From NCBI RefSeq assembly GCF_003001815.1, contig NZ_PVMZ01000008.1, positions 124,001 through 188,000 on the forward strand: a stretch of DNA of 64,000 bases, read 5' to 3'. A program made the position numbers and the translations under genes. Below the pieces are notes generated by a model. The model had not been told where the DNA came from, ran no database searches, and was given only the letters and a program-made list of their open reading frames with translations. Below, one piece after another: positions 18,289 through 26,419 of this stretch. This stretch comes from Actinoplanes italicus. GTDB taxonomy: Bacteria; Actinomycetota; Actinomycetes; Mycobacteriales; Micromonosporaceae. Within the stretch, counting starts at the first letter, position 1, and each line of letters starts with the position of its first letter.

Positions 18289-18320
18289 CGAAGGCCGGAC
18301 CCCGAGGGGTCCGGCCTTCG
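18289..18320 (+). terminator. terminator after the RCC1 gene
   Basis: CGAAGGCCGGACCC (18289-18302) pairs perfectly with GGGTCCGGCCTTCG (18307-18320), 14 bp with a CGAG loop, followed by TTCTTT. It probably also serves the convergent TIR-WD40 gene ending at 18326. Confidence 0.85.
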
Positions 18321-18325
18321 TTCTT

Positions 18326-21300
18326 TCAGGCGCAGGTCGGCCGGTACGGCGTCTCCGGGATGTACGCCTCCCACTCCTGAAGGGTGAAGCCGTCGCCGGT
18401 GACCGCGCAGGCGACCGCGGCGGGATCGGCCCGCAGACCGTCGAGCGCCGAGTAGTCCCAGAGAACGGCCCGGGTGCTGTCGAAGTTCCCGCTGGTCGCG
18501 AGCCTGCGCCCGTCCGGGTGGAAGACCAGGGCGGTCGACTTCAGGTCGGTACGCCGAAGCACCGCGACCCGGACCGGCCCGGACAACTCGGCCACGTCCC
18601 AGAACGCCACGGTCTCGGCCTCGGTTCCGGTGGCGAGGGTCCTGCCGTCGGGCGTGAACGCCACCGACCACACCGGGGCGCCGATGCCGGTCAGGATGGC
18701 CTGCCGGCGGAGCCGCCCGTCGACGCTCCACAGCGACGCCGTCCTGTCCTCGCCGCCGGTGGCCAGAGTGCGCCCGTCCGGGCTGAACGCCACGGCGAGC
18801 ACCCGGTCGGTGTGTCCCTTGAGCGTGCCGAGCTGAACCGGCTCCGACCGGTCGGTCACGTTCCACAGGTTCACGGTCTGACCCGTGGTGACGGCGACCG
18901 TACGCCCGTCGGGGCTGAACGCGACGGCTGCGATGAGGTCGTTCCCCGGCAGGTCGCCGAGCTGGACCGGGTTCCGCCGGTCGGTGAGGTCCCAGAGGGC
19001 CACGTCGAAGCCGTTGCCGATCGCCAGAGTGTGACCGGCCGGATCGAACGCCACGGTCCCGCCCGAGACGGACAATCCACCCAGCGCCACCGGCGCGCCC
19101 GGATCACCGACATCGGTCAGCGTCACCGGTTGCTTCTCGTCCCACCCGATCGCGACGACGGTACGGCCGTCGGAGCTGATCGCGGCCGCGTCGATGTACG
19201 TGGGGTGGATCCGTACGGTGGCGCGCTCGACGGGCCCGGCCGGTCCGGACAGATCCCACACGGTGGCCGTGCCCTTGAAGTGGGTCGTGATCAGCCGCTG
19301 CCCGTCCGGCGTGATCATCGCGGACAGCGCGCGGTCGAACTCGCCCTCACCACGGCCGAGCATCGCGGGTTCGCCGTGTGCCCGGACGGACCACAGGCTC
19401 AGCGAGCCGATGTTCCCGGCGGTCGCCAGCGTACGGCCGTCGGGGCTGAAGGAGATCGCCTCGGCGTACCCGCTGTGATCGTCGAGGTCGGCCATGTGGA
19501 CGGGCGCGTTGTCGGTCATGTCCCACAGCCGTGCGGTCCCGTCGTTGTCGCTGGTGGCGAGGACCAGACCGTCGTCGCTGAATGTCGCGTCCAGACCACG
19601 GGTCACCGTCGTGTTGAAGCGCCGCGGTTTCGTGAGGTCGTCCATGTGCCAGAACGCGAGGTTGCCGGCGCCGTCGTTGGTGGCCACGAGGGGGCGTACC
19701 GGATGGAAGGTGATCCTTCGCCATTCACCGGCCAGCGTGCCGACCGCGACGGGTTTGGTCCGGTCGGTGATGTCCCAGACGGTTCCGGGTGTCCCGGCGG
19801 TCACGACGGTCCGGCTGTCGGGACCGAACGCGACCGGTCCCGCGTACCCCATGCTTTGTCTGGTGAGAAGAACGGGCCGTTTCCGGTCCGCCATGTTCCA
19901 CAGGGTCCACTTCTTGTCGGGGCCGGAGACGGCGAGCGTCTGCCCGTCGGGGCTGTAGACCATCCAGCCGGTGAACGGCGCGGCCACCGTCACGAGCTTG
20001 ATCGGATGGGCCGGATCGGACACGTCGAACAGAACCGGCCGGAAGTCCCGGGCGCCCACGATGGCGAGTGTCGTGCCGTCCGGGCTGAAGACCGGCTCAC
20101 CGAGGTAGTGGTCGTCGTCGATGACGGCGATCCGGACCGGCGTGGCGGGGTCGGCGACGCTCCACAGCGACGCGGAGAACTCCGACTCGATGACGGCGAT
20201 GACATTCCCCGGGCCGTACGTCACCGACATGGCATCGCTGATGGTGCCGAGCCGGCGCGTGGAACTGACGAGTCCGGCGAGCTCGGCCCGGGCCTCGGTG
20301 CCGGGCTGCACCGCCTGCGCGGCGATCCCGAGCCGCAGCGCCGTCACCGGGTCGTTGTCGATCATCTTCCGGGCCTGGTTGAACAATCGGCGGCCGACGG
20401 TGATCTGTTTCTGCTCCGCGGCGTTCTCCTCCTGCCGACGAGCCTCCTCGGCGGCCTCCTTCGCCTTCCGCTCGTTCTCGCGGGCGAGGGCCTCCTGGCG
20501 GCGAGCCTCCGCGCCGGACTCCTCGGCGATGCGTTGCTGCTGGCGTGCGATGTGCCGCTGGCGCTCGGCCTCGGCCGTGGCCTCATCGGCGAGGCGCTGC
20601 TGCTCCTCCGCGATGATCTTCTGGCGGGCCGTCTCCTGTGTCGACTGCCTCGCCAGCTCGCTCTGCTCCTCGGCCACGGCCCGCTGTTCCTCGGCGAGCG
20701 CCTGTGCCCGGCTCGCCAGCTGTTCCTGGCGGCGGGCGTTCGCCTGCTGGCGTCGCGCTTCGGCGCCCGCACGCTCGGCGGCACCCTGCTGTTCCCGGGC
20801 GCGCTGCTCCTGCCGCTTCGTCTCGGAGGTCGCGGCACGGGCCCGCGCCTCCTGCGTACGGGCGATCGTCTCCTGTTGCCGCGCCTCCTCGGCGAACCGC
20901 TCGGCGTTGCCGCGCTGCTGCGAGGCGACCTGCTGCTGGTGTTGTGCCTCCGCCGAGGCGGCGGTGGCCCGGTCGGCGTTGTGCCCGGCGAGCGCACCGG
21001 TGAGCGACGCCACCATGGTCAGCGCCGCCACGGCCGCCACGGCCACCCGGCGCAGCCTGCGGGCCTGCCGGTGGTGGCGGACGTCCTCGCCTTCCAGCTC
21101 GTCCTTGCTGACGCCGTGCATGGGTGCGGCCAGTTGCGCGATCGCGTTGCGGAACCGGGAATGCCGCAGGCTGAGTTCCCGGCCGTCGCGGGCCCAGCGC
21201 AGGTCGAGGAAGAGCGGCTCCTCGGCGAACACCCCGCGCAGCGCGTCCGGTACGGCCGTCGAATCCACGGAAAGATCACCGAGCTCGGGATCCCAGCGCC

Positions 21301-21616
21301 ATTCGCCGTCGGTCACCACGGGAAGGATCCGGTCGACCGGCTTGGTGGCGAGCCAGTGCTCGATCTCGCGGTTGACCCACGCCGACCGTGCGGCCGTCGG
21401 CGAGGCGAGCAGCACGAAATACTCGGAGCCGTCCAGCGCCTTCTGGATCGACGACCACAGTGCCGGGGTCACCGACAGTCCGGTCTGGTCTCGGAAGATC
21501 CATAGGGCGCGACGCCGGTGCCACGGTTTCGCAAGACGATGCAAACCATGGTGTACGGCCGGCGCGAGCCGCCCGTCCGCGGCGTGGCTGTACGAGATGA
21601 AGCCGTCGAAAGTCAT
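18326..21616 (-). CDS. TIR domain, membrane helix, coiled coil and WD40 propeller protein
   Basis: 1096 residues from ATG 21616. Residues 1-140 form a TIR domain: start TFDGFISYSHAADG, then WIFRDQTGLSV, and YFVLLASPTAARSAWVNREIEHW, whose Glu84 sits where NAD-cleaving TIR domains keep their catalytic Glu. A basic stretch precedes one hydrophobic helix (about 190-212, VAVAAVAALTMVASL). Next is a long Gln/Glu/Arg/Ala heptad-like coiled coil (about 213-400), then WD40 repeats to about 1060 (for example AVAFSPDGRTLATGGED). It probably senses something through the propeller and signals or degrades NAD through TIR. The TIR end would be cytoplasmic; the side of the propeller is uncertain. No NTPase domain is visible. 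An upstream in-frame ATG at 21640 is less likely. Convergent with the RCC1 gene. Confidence 0.9.
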   Translation of the reverse strand: MTFDGFISYSHAADGRLAPAVHHGLHRLAKPWHRRRALWIFRDQTGLSVTPALWSSIQKALDGSEYFVLLASPTAARSAWVNREIEHWLATKPVDRILPVVTDGEWRWDPELGDLSVDSTAVPDALRGVFAEEPLFLDLRWARDGRELSLRHSRFRNAIAQLAAPMHGVSKDELEGEDVRHHRQARRLRRVAVAAVAALTMVASLTGALAGHNADRATAASAEAQHQQQVASQQRGNAERFAEEARQQETIARTQEARARAATSETKRQEQRAREQQGAAERAGAEARRQQANARRQEQLASRAQALAEEQRAVAEEQSELARQSTQETARQKIIAEEQQRLADEATAEAERQRHIARQQQRIAEESGAEARRQEALARENERKAKEAAEEARRQEENAAEQKQITVGRRLFNQARKMIDNDPVTALRLGIAAQAVQPGTEARAELAGLVSSTRRLGTISDAMSVTYGPGNVIAVIESEFSASLWSVADPATPVRIAVIDDDHYLGEPVFSPDGTTLAIVGARDFRPVLFDVSDPAHPIKLVTVAAPFTGWMVYSPDGQTLAVSGPDKKWTLWNMADRKRPVLLTRQSMGYAGPVAFGPDSRTVVTAGTPGTVWDITDRTKPVAVGTLAGEWRRITFHPVRPLVATNDGAGNLAFWHMDDLTKPRRFNTTVTRGLDATFSDDGLVLATSDNDGTARLWDMTDNAPVHMADLDDHSGYAEAISFSPDGRTLATAGNIGSLSLWSVRAHGEPAMLGRGEGEFDRALSAMITPDGQRLITTHFKGTATVWDLSGPAGPVERATVRIHPTYIDAAAISSDGRTVVAIGWDEKQPVTLTDVGDPGAPVALGGLSVSGGTVAFDPAGHTLAIGNGFDVALWDLTDRRNPVQLGDLPGNDLIAAVAFSPDGRTVAVTTGQTVNLWNVTDRSEPVQLGTLKGHTDRVLAVAFSPDGRTLATGGEDRTASLWSVDGRLRRQAILTGIGAPVWSVAFTPDGRTLATGTEAETVAFWDVAELSGPVRVAVLRRTDLKSTALVFHPDGRRLATSGNFDSTRAVLWDYSALDGLRADPAAVACAVTGDGFTLQEWEAYIPETPYRPTCA

Positions 21617-21685
21617 GCCCGGGCCCCTGCAGTCGGTCATCAACGCCGACCGATTCTGCACGCCGACCGCGGACGATGCGAAAAG

Positions 21686-21708
21686 GGCCGTACCCGATGA
21701 GTACGGCC
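21686..21708 (-). promoter_or_regulatory. hairpin upstream of the TIR-WD40 gene
   Basis: GGCCGTAC (21686-21693) pairs with GTACGGCC (21701-21708) over a 7-base loop, about 70 bases before the TIR-WD40 start. It could end transcription arriving from the STAS gene or sit in the leader of the TIR gene. Confidence 0.4.
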
Positions 21709-21778
21709 TTCACTCGTTGTGCCCCGCTGATCGACCCTCCGTGGGGCGGGTCTATTCTCTGGGGTGAAAACAGTGCGG

Positions 21779-21813
21779 GCGAGGGCTGGCTCCCGATCGG
21801 GGCCGGCCCTCGC
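21779..21813 (-). terminator. terminator after the STAS gene
   Basis: GCGAGGGC (21779-21786) pairs with GCCCTCGC (21806-21813); the GC-rich interior may fold further. It lies 18 bases past the STAS stop in the minus direction. Confidence 0.6.
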
Positions 21814-21831
21814 CTATTTCACACTGCCGTC

Positions 21832-22173
21832 TCACATCTGTGCGGCTGCTATCGCGTCCTCGACCTCCGGGAAGATCGCGAAGTATCGCCCCAGGCCGAC
21901 CGTCTCCAGCAGCTGGCTCAGGAACGGGTTCGCACCGGCGAAGCTCAACCATCCGCCGCGCGCGGAGATCACTTCTTTACTGGTGATGAACGCGCTCAGG
22001 CCGACCGAGTCGCAGAACTTGAGCCCGGTCAGATCGACCACGATCCGGGGGACCGGTCTCTCCAGCAGCCCGGCCAGGGTGGCATGCAACTGACCGGCGG
22101 TGTCCGCGTCCAGCTCGCCGCGGAGGTGCAGAACCGCGACTTCGGCACGATGCTCGGTGACTGCTGCTTGCAT
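21832..22173 (-). CDS. STAS-domain anti-sigma factor antagonist
   Basis: 113 residues from ATG 22173, with an AGGAAG site about 10 bases upstream. The STAS fold is seen in VAVLHLRGELDADTAGQL, then the switch loop IVVDLTGLKFCDSVGLSAF, in which the Ser after Asp (CDS) is the phosphorylated residue in SpoIIAA/RsbV-type proteins. When unphosphorylated, such proteins sequester an anti-sigma kinase and release a sigma factor. No partner kinase or sigma gene is adjacent, so the target is unknown. The terminator hairpin follows directly; probably monocistronic. Confidence 0.93.
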   Translation of the reverse strand: MQAAVTEHRAEVAVLHLRGELDADTAGQLHATLAGLLERPVPRIVVDLTGLKFCDSVGLSAFITSKEVISARGGWLSFAGANPFLSQLLETVGLGRYFAIFPEVEDAIAAAQM

Positions 22174-22264
22174 GATGATCGGCTTCCTACCCGTGCGATG
22201 GGGATTCAGCCTAGATCCCGACCATTTCCACACATCGGACAGTACGTGCGTCAGAACAAACACG

Positions 22265-22298
22265 AACGGACCGGACCCAACGTGGGGTCCGGCCCGTT
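22265..22298 (-). terminator. terminator between the 69-aa gene and the STAS gene
   Basis: AACGGACCGGACCC (22265-22278) pairs with GGGTCCGGCCCGTT (22285-22298) with a single mismatch. It lies downstream of the minus-strand gene at 22363-22572. Confidence 0.7.
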
Positions 22299-22362
22299 TC
22301 GAGGCTGGCCGGGATCAGTCAAGCAGGTGCGGCGCAGCCTGAGGGGGGCTCCTGGCGCGGCA

Positions 22363-22572
22363 TCAGAGCTCGCGCCACCGCCAGCGTGGACCACGCCACG
22401 CGTCGGCAAGGATCATCGCTGACGCCTTGCCGGGACACTGCTGCACCTTCGACTTGCCCTCGGGGCCGCCCATCTGGGCTTCGACCTCCCAGAACGTGCC
22501 GTCGGTGCGGACGTAGACGTCGCGGCGCCCGAGCCGGACGTCGCCATTCCACCAGTGATGCTCAACTCTCAC
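22363..22572 (-). CDS. hypothetical protein (69 aa)
   Basis: GTG 22572 to TGA 22363; third positions are mostly G or C. The product is Trp-rich and basic at both ends (RVEHHWWNGDVRLGRRDVYVRTDGTFWEVEAQMGG ... WRGPRWRWREL shortened here); no signal peptide or membrane segment. A TAGATT box at 22579-22584 lies 6 bases before GTG, so it is probably a leaderless transcript. A terminator hairpin follows. Family not recognised; small Trp-rich proteins like this are common in actinomycetes. Confidence 0.65.
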   Translation of the reverse strand: MRVEHHWWNGDVRLGRRDVYVRTDGTFWEVEAQMGGPEGKSKVQQCPGKASAMILADAWRGPRWRWREL

Positions 22573-22584
22573 ATGTCAAATCTA

Positions 22585-22883
22585 GGACAGATATCGACGA
22601 ACCTGGGTGGGGCGATTCTGTATAACTTGTTCGACGCCCGGTCAGACCGCATTGTCTGATCCGGTGTATTTGGCCCGCGTGACTTGCGCGACACCATATG
22701 TATTAGGGCCGTCCACACCTGACTACAGAACGTAGTTCTCAGGGCTGAGCTGCGACGAAACACCGTCGTTACATCCATGGCGCTGATCATGGAGAACAGC
22801 CGAACGGACGAGTGTCGGCTCCAGCGCTCGGTGGACCCCGCCACCGGGCACGCACAGTAACAAGATCTAGGTGGGAAAACCAG
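22585..22883. other. gene-free, less GC-rich interval
   Basis: About 300 bases between the 69-aa gene and tRNA-Ser(CGA). The GC content is visibly lower than in the surroundings. It contains a TATAAC string at 22621-22626 and a small CAGAC/GTCTG inverted repeat near 22646, but no frame with the local codon bias. I see no clear gene or RNA; it probably holds promoters for the 69-aa gene. Confidence 0.4.
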
Positions 22884-22911
22884 AGAGCCCGGTCCATATG
22901 AACCGGGCTCT
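22884..22911 (-). terminator. terminator after tRNA-Ser(CGA)
   Basis: AGAGCCCGGT (22884-22893) pairs perfectly with ACCGGGCTCT (22902-22911); on the minus strand it is followed by CTGGTTTT, a short T-run. Confidence 0.85.
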
Positions 22912-22915
22912 TTCA

Positions 22916-23005
22916 TGGCGGTGGCGGCGGGATTTGAACCCGCGGAGGGCGTAAACCCTCACACGCTTTCGAGGCGTGCTCCTTAGGCCACTCGGACACA
23001 CCACC
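22916..23005 (-). tRNA. tRNA-Ser (anticodon CGA)
   Basis: Minus-strand class II tRNA. Acceptor GGTGGTG (23005-22999) pairs with CGCCACC (22926-22920) with one G-U pair, discriminator G, encoded CCA to 22916. The anticodon loop CTCGAAA gives CGA for UCG codons. The long variable arm is GAGGGTTTACGCCCTC and the T-arm is GCGGGTTCAAATCCCGC. Confidence 0.97.
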
Positions 23006-23120
23006 GGGAAGTACGTTACCGGACGCCGCAGAGGCTTTGCCGCCGGGTCACCCATAACCGTGCGCGGCACCGCTGACCTGGCAAGATCGACGGTCTAAGC
23101 ATGGAAAGCGGAGGATTGAG

Positions 23121-23828
23121 ATGAGCGTGCACATCGGCGGCAAGCCGGGCGACATCGCCGAGCGGGTTCTGCTGCCCGGTGACCCGATGCGGGCCAAGTG
23201 GATCGCGGAGACGTTCCTCGAGGACGCCGTCTGCTACAGCCAGGTGCGGGGGATGCTCGGCTTCACCGGCACCTGGAAGGGAGTGCGGGTCTCGGTGCAG
23301 GGCTCCGGCATGGGTATGCCGTCGGCCTCCATCTACACCCACGAGCTGATCAACGAGTACGGCGTGAAGTCGGTCATCCGGATCGGCTCGTGCGGTGCTC
23401 TCGCCATGGACCTGAACCTGGGTGACGTCATCGCCGCGATCGGCTCGGCGACCGACTCCAACATGAACCGGACCCGCTTCGACGGTCTGGTCGACTACGC
23501 GCCGGTGGCCGATTTCGGCCTGCTGCGCACCGCGGTCGAGACCGCCGAGGCGCAGGGTGTTCCGATGCGGGTCGGCCCGATCCTGGCTGCCGACGCGTTC
23601 TACACCGACCGCCCCGACCTCTACGACAGCCTCGCCGACTACGGCGTCCTCGCGGTCGAGATGGAGTCGGCCGCGATCTACACGATCGCCGCCCGCTACA
23701 AGGCGAAGGCGCTGACGATCCTCACGGTCAGCGACCACATCAAGCGCGGCGAAGCCATGGACTCCGCCCAGCGCGAGCAGGGCTTCTCGAACATGGTCCG
23801 AATCGGCTTGGACACCGCAATCGCCTGA
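23121..23828 (+). CDS. deoD: purine-nucleoside phosphorylase, DeoD-type
   Basis: 235 residues, standard for the hexameric DeoD family, which splits purine (deoxy)nucleosides with phosphate to base plus (deoxy)ribose-1-phosphate for salvage. Motifs: VLLPGDPMRAKWIAETFL (phosphate binding), GSGMGMPSASIYTHEL, IRIGSCGAL, and AVEMESAAIYTIA (ribose and base site, Glu-Met-Glu), then TVSDHI with the catalytic Asp. ATG 23121 has a strong GGAGGA site. It stands alone, convergent with tadA. Confidence 0.96.
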   Translation: MSVHIGGKPGDIAERVLLPGDPMRAKWIAETFLEDAVCYSQVRGMLGFTGTWKGVRVSVQGSGMGMPSASIYTHELINEYGVKSVIRIGSCGALAMDLNLGDVIAAIGSATDSNMNRTRFDGLVDYAPVADFGLLRTAVETAEAQGVPMRVGPILAADAFYTDRPDLYDSLADYGVLAVEMESAAIYTIAARYKAKALTILTVSDHIKRGEAMDSAQREQGFSNMVRIGLDTAIA

Positions 23829-23850
23829 TCCTCCGGCTGACCTTTGGCGG

Positions 23851-24297
23851 TCAGCGGAAGAAGTTGCGTAAGAGGGCTGCGCACTCGTTTTCCAGGACTC
23901 CGGCGTAGACCTCGGGGCGGTGGTTCAGGCGAGTGTCTCTCACTACGTCCCAGAGGGAGCCTACGGCGCCGGTCTTGGGCTCCCAGGCTCCGAAGATCAG
24001 GGTGGAGATTCGGGCCAGGGTCAGGGCGCCGGCGCACATCGTGCACGGCTCCAGGGTCACCACGAGGGTGCAGCCCTCCAGGCGCCACGTATCCAGGCGG
24101 GCGGCGGCACGGCGGATCGCCAGGACCTCGGCGTGGCCGGTCGGGTCGCCGGTGAGTTCCCGCTCGTTCCCGGCGGCCGCCAGCTCGGCGCCGTCGGGTC
24201 CGAGTATCACCGCCCCGACCGGGACGTCCTCGGGTGAGGTGGACGCGACGGCGAGCGCCCGCCGCATCCACTCCTCATGCTGCCGACGGCGGATCAC
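23851..24297 (-). CDS. tadA: tRNA adenosine(34) deaminase
   Basis: 148 residues. Zinc deaminase signature: GHAEVLAIRRAAA (His and catalytic Glu) and EPCTMCAGAL (two Cys). It converts A34 to inosine in the wobble position of tRNA-Arg(ACG). GTG 24297 overlaps the stop of the upstream partner gene as GTGA, so the two are translated together. The alternative role as a guanine or cytosine deaminase is less likely given the partner gene. Confidence 0.93.
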   Translation of the reverse strand: MIRRRQHEEWMRRALAVASTSPEDVPVGAVILGPDGAELAAAGNERELTGDPTGHAEVLAIRRAAARLDTWRLEGCTLVVTLEPCTMCAGALTLARISTLIFGAWEPKTGAVGSLWDVVRDTRLNHRPEVYAGVLENECAALLRNFFR

Positions 24298-24803
24298 GCC
24301 TCGCGCAGCTCCTCCATCTCGTCCCCGCAGCCGATCTTCTGGCAGATCTCGGCGGTGACGTCGGACGGCAGCATCCCCTCCATGCTGCAGAGGGCGAGCA
24401 GCCGCTGGGCGCTGACGCCCAGGTCGCCGAGCAGTTCGGCGTCACCGATCGGGTCGGCGTCCGGGTCGACCGGCTTGTCGTCGTCCTTGTCTTCCTTGTC
24501 GTCCAGGTCGTCCAGCTCCAGTGCCGGTGTCTCCACCTCGCCGAGCAGCACCGATCCGATCCGCGACTCCTCGGCGAAGGCCGAGTCCGACCCGAAGACC
24601 CGCAGGTCCTCACCTTCGTCCAGGCGCAACACGGCCAGGTACTCGTCGTCGCTCTCGACGAACAGCAGTGCGAGGTCGGCGTCCGGCTCGGTATCCCGGA
24701 GCGCGTCCACCACCTCGTCGATGTCGGCCAGGCCCGAAAGCTCCAGCTCCGACGCCGTCCATCCGTTTTTTCCCCGGGCGACGGCGGCAGCGAAAATCGA
24801 CAC
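24294..24803 (-). CDS. tRNA adenosine deaminase-associated protein
   Basis: 169 residues from GTG 24803 (GGGGGAA just upstream; TTG 24815 is an alternative). The order upstream of tadA and the sequence (VSIFAAAVARG at the start, acidic centre with DDLDDKEDKDDDKP, ending in EICQKIGCGDEMEELRE) match the actinobacterial family that accompanies tadA. Its biochemical role is not established. No membrane segments; highly acidic. Confidence 0.85.
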   Translation of the reverse strand: MSIFAAAVARGKNGWTASELELSGLADIDEVVDALRDTEPDADLALLFVESDDEYLAVLRLDEGEDLRVFGSDSAFAEESRIGSVLLGEVETPALELDDLDDKEDKDDDKPVDPDADPIGDAELLGDLGVSAQRLLALCSMEGMLPSDVTAEICQKIGCGDEMEELREA

Positions 24804-24894
24804 GATTTCCCCCAACGCGACTCTTATGTCTCAGCGCCTGACGGTAGCGGGTGCGGCGGCGGGCGCATCGCGCCACGCCTTGATGTGACCTAAG

Positions 24895-25152
24895 TCAGTT
24901 CACGGGCCGGCGGCGTTTCGCGATCAACTCGCGGAGCCGGAGGCCGCGCAGACGAGGCGAAGGCATCGACTCACGTGTCGATTTCGCCTGGGCTAGAGCC
25001 GCCAGCAGCTGGAGGCGGCGACGGCTGCGATCGGGGTCCAGCCGTTGTGGCGAGGGGGCCATGCGACCGAGAGTGCGACGCCGCGCGGCGTTAGTCAAGG
25101 CTCGATGGGCATGTCGGCAGAACCACTGCTCAGGGCTACCGAAGGGGCACAT
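24895..25152 (-). CDS. hypothetical basic protein (85 aa)
   Basis: ATG 25152 to TGA 24895. Moderately biased codons; very Arg-rich. The N-terminus MCPFGSPEQWFCRHAHRAL contains two Cys and two His that could bind a metal. I do not recognise the family and the coding bias is weaker than in the neighbours, so this is a tentative call. An internal ATG at 25062 would give a shorter Arg/Leu-rich product. Confidence 0.35.
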   Translation of the reverse strand: MCPFGSPEQWFCRHAHRALTNAARRRTLGRMAPSPQRLDPDRSRRRLQLLAALAQAKSTRESMPSPRLRGLRLRELIAKRRRPVN

Positions 25153-25165
25153 CGGGTGGCGGAAA

Positions 25166-25561
25166 TCACCACAACGGCCAGTCCTGCGTGGTGACCCATC
25201 GGAGGGTGGTGAACAACAGTGCGACCGACAGGCCGATCCCGCTCGCGACGGCCACGCCGACGGCCACCCCGCGGTCGCCGATCATGGCCAGGACCGCGGC
25301 GACGCCCCAGGCGACGAGTGCGGCCCCGATCGTCCACCAGGTGTACGACCCGAGATCGGCGCCCAGGCTCCCGAACAGCACGAACCACACCGTGGTGGCG
25401 GCCAGACCGCTGACGACCGGCCCGGCGGTGACCGGGTGCGGCTCGCGATAGGTGGGGCGCGGCGGCAGTCCGCTGTACAGCGGCGGCGGCAGGTCCCGAG
25501 GCGGAAGGTAGCCCGGTGGCGGCGGCGCGGCCGCGGCCCACGAACCCTGCCGTTCTGCCAT
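25166..25561 (-). CDS. hypothetical membrane protein (131 aa)
   Basis: ATG 25561 preceded by GAGGAGG. The Pro-rich cytoplasmic N-terminus (AAAPPPPGYLPPRDLPPPL) is followed by three or four hydrophobic helices (VSGLAATTVWFVLFGSLGADL, WWTIGAALVAWGVAAVLAMIG, VAVGVAVASGIGLSVALLF). Small membrane proteins with Pro-rich tails are frequent in actinomycetes; function unknown. It is divergent from the M23 peptidase gene, sharing about 86 bases of promoter region. Confidence 0.8.
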   Translation of the reverse strand: MAERQGSWAAAAPPPPGYLPPRDLPPPLYSGLPPRPTYREPHPVTAGPVVSGLAATTVWFVLFGSLGADLGSYTWWTIGAALVAWGVAAVLAMIGDRGVAVGVAVASGIGLSVALLFTTLRWVTTQDWPLW

Positions 25562-25647
25562 CTGTCGGTCCTCCTCACAGCTCTTACCAGCAGCCTAGCC
25601 ACCGGTGCAGGTCTGCACGATCTGCGGTCTTCTGCCAGGATGGCGCG

Positions 25648-26409
25648 GTGCGCTTACTCCGTAGCCTCTCCGGTCTGACGATCGCGGCCGTGTGCCTCGC
25701 CGGCTGCGGCGGCGCCAACGGGTCGGGGTCTCCGGCCTCGACTCCCCAGTTCGTCGACCCGGTGGCGAGCGCGGCGAGCGCCGAGTCGGCCTCGGCTCTC
25801 GCACAGCCGCCGGCGGCCACGAGCGCCGCGGCGAGCCCTTCGGTGAGCACGAGCGCGAGCGCCAAGGCGAAACCGAAGGCGAGCGAGTCCGCGAATACGA
25901 AGGTGAAGTACGCCTTCCCTGTCGACGCCTCGAACGTGGACTGGAGCAACACGCACTCGAAGTACCCGGCGACCGACCTCTTCGTCGACTGCGGCGAGCG
26001 TTTCGTGGCCACCACGAGCGGCACGGTCCTGGAGGTCAGCCTCTCCGACCGCTACGTGGAGGGGAACCCGGACGGGCCCAACAACGGCGGCCTGTCGGTG
26101 TCGATCGAGGGTGACGACGGGGTGCGTTACTACGGCTCGCACCTGAGCAAGGTCCAGTCCGGCATCAAGCCCGGGGTCCGGGTCAAGAGTGGTCAGCTGC
26201 TCGGCCTGACCGGCAAGACCGGCAACTCGAGCGGAGTCTGCCACCTGCACTACGGCATCTCCCCGCCGTGCGCCAGGACCGGCGACTGGAAGGTGAGGCG
26301 CGGCGTGGTCTGGCCGTACACCTATCTCTCGTCGTGGCGTAAGGGCGGCCAGAAGAGCCCGGTCGCCACGGTGGCCTCCTGGAAGAAGGAGAGCGACTGC
26401 AAGGCCTAG
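25648..26409 (+). CDS. M23-family peptidase lipoprotein
   Basis: 253 residues from GTG 25648. Signal peptide with lipobox CLAGC, then an Ala/Ser-rich wall-spanning linker (about 30-95), then a peptidase M23 (LytM) domain: KYPATDLFVDCG corresponds to the first zinc motif (H..D class, here with Asp), and GVCHLHYGI supplies the HxH motif. The usual first His of the HxxxD motif is not obvious (HSKYPATD has a His five residues before Asp), so catalysis may or may not be retained. Predicted to cut or bind peptidoglycan outside the membrane. A CAGGAT box lies 6 bases before the GTG. Its TAG stop forms part of the tyrA -10 box. Confidence 0.85.
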   Translation: MRLLRSLSGLTIAAVCLAGCGGANGSGSPASTPQFVDPVASAASAESASALAQPPAATSAAASPSVSTSASAKAKPKASESANTKVKYAFPVDASNVDWSNTHSKYPATDLFVDCGERFVATTSGTVLEVSLSDRYVEGNPDGPNNGGLSVSIEGDDGVRYYGSHLSKVQSGIKPGVRVKSGQLLGLTGKTGNSSGVCHLHYGISPPCARTGDWKVRRGVVWPYTYLSSWRKGGQKSPVATVASWKKESDCKA

Positions 26410-26412
26410 AGT
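26407..26412 (+). promoter_or_regulatory. tyrA -10 box, leaderless
   Basis: TAGAGT ends 7 bases before the GTG of tyrA, so the transcript would start at or next to the start codon. The first three bases are the stop codon of the M23 peptidase gene. Confidence 0.5.
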
Positions 26413-26419
26413 CTGGACC

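Noticed and set aside
18518-21505. 995-residue frame antisense to the TIR-WD40 gene
   Set aside because: The opposite strand has coherent TIR, coiled-coil and WD40 domains; this frame has no recognisable domain.
22569-22916. 115-residue minus-strand frame
   Set aside because: Runs through the tRNA terminator, lacks GC-rich third positions and has no ribosome-binding site.
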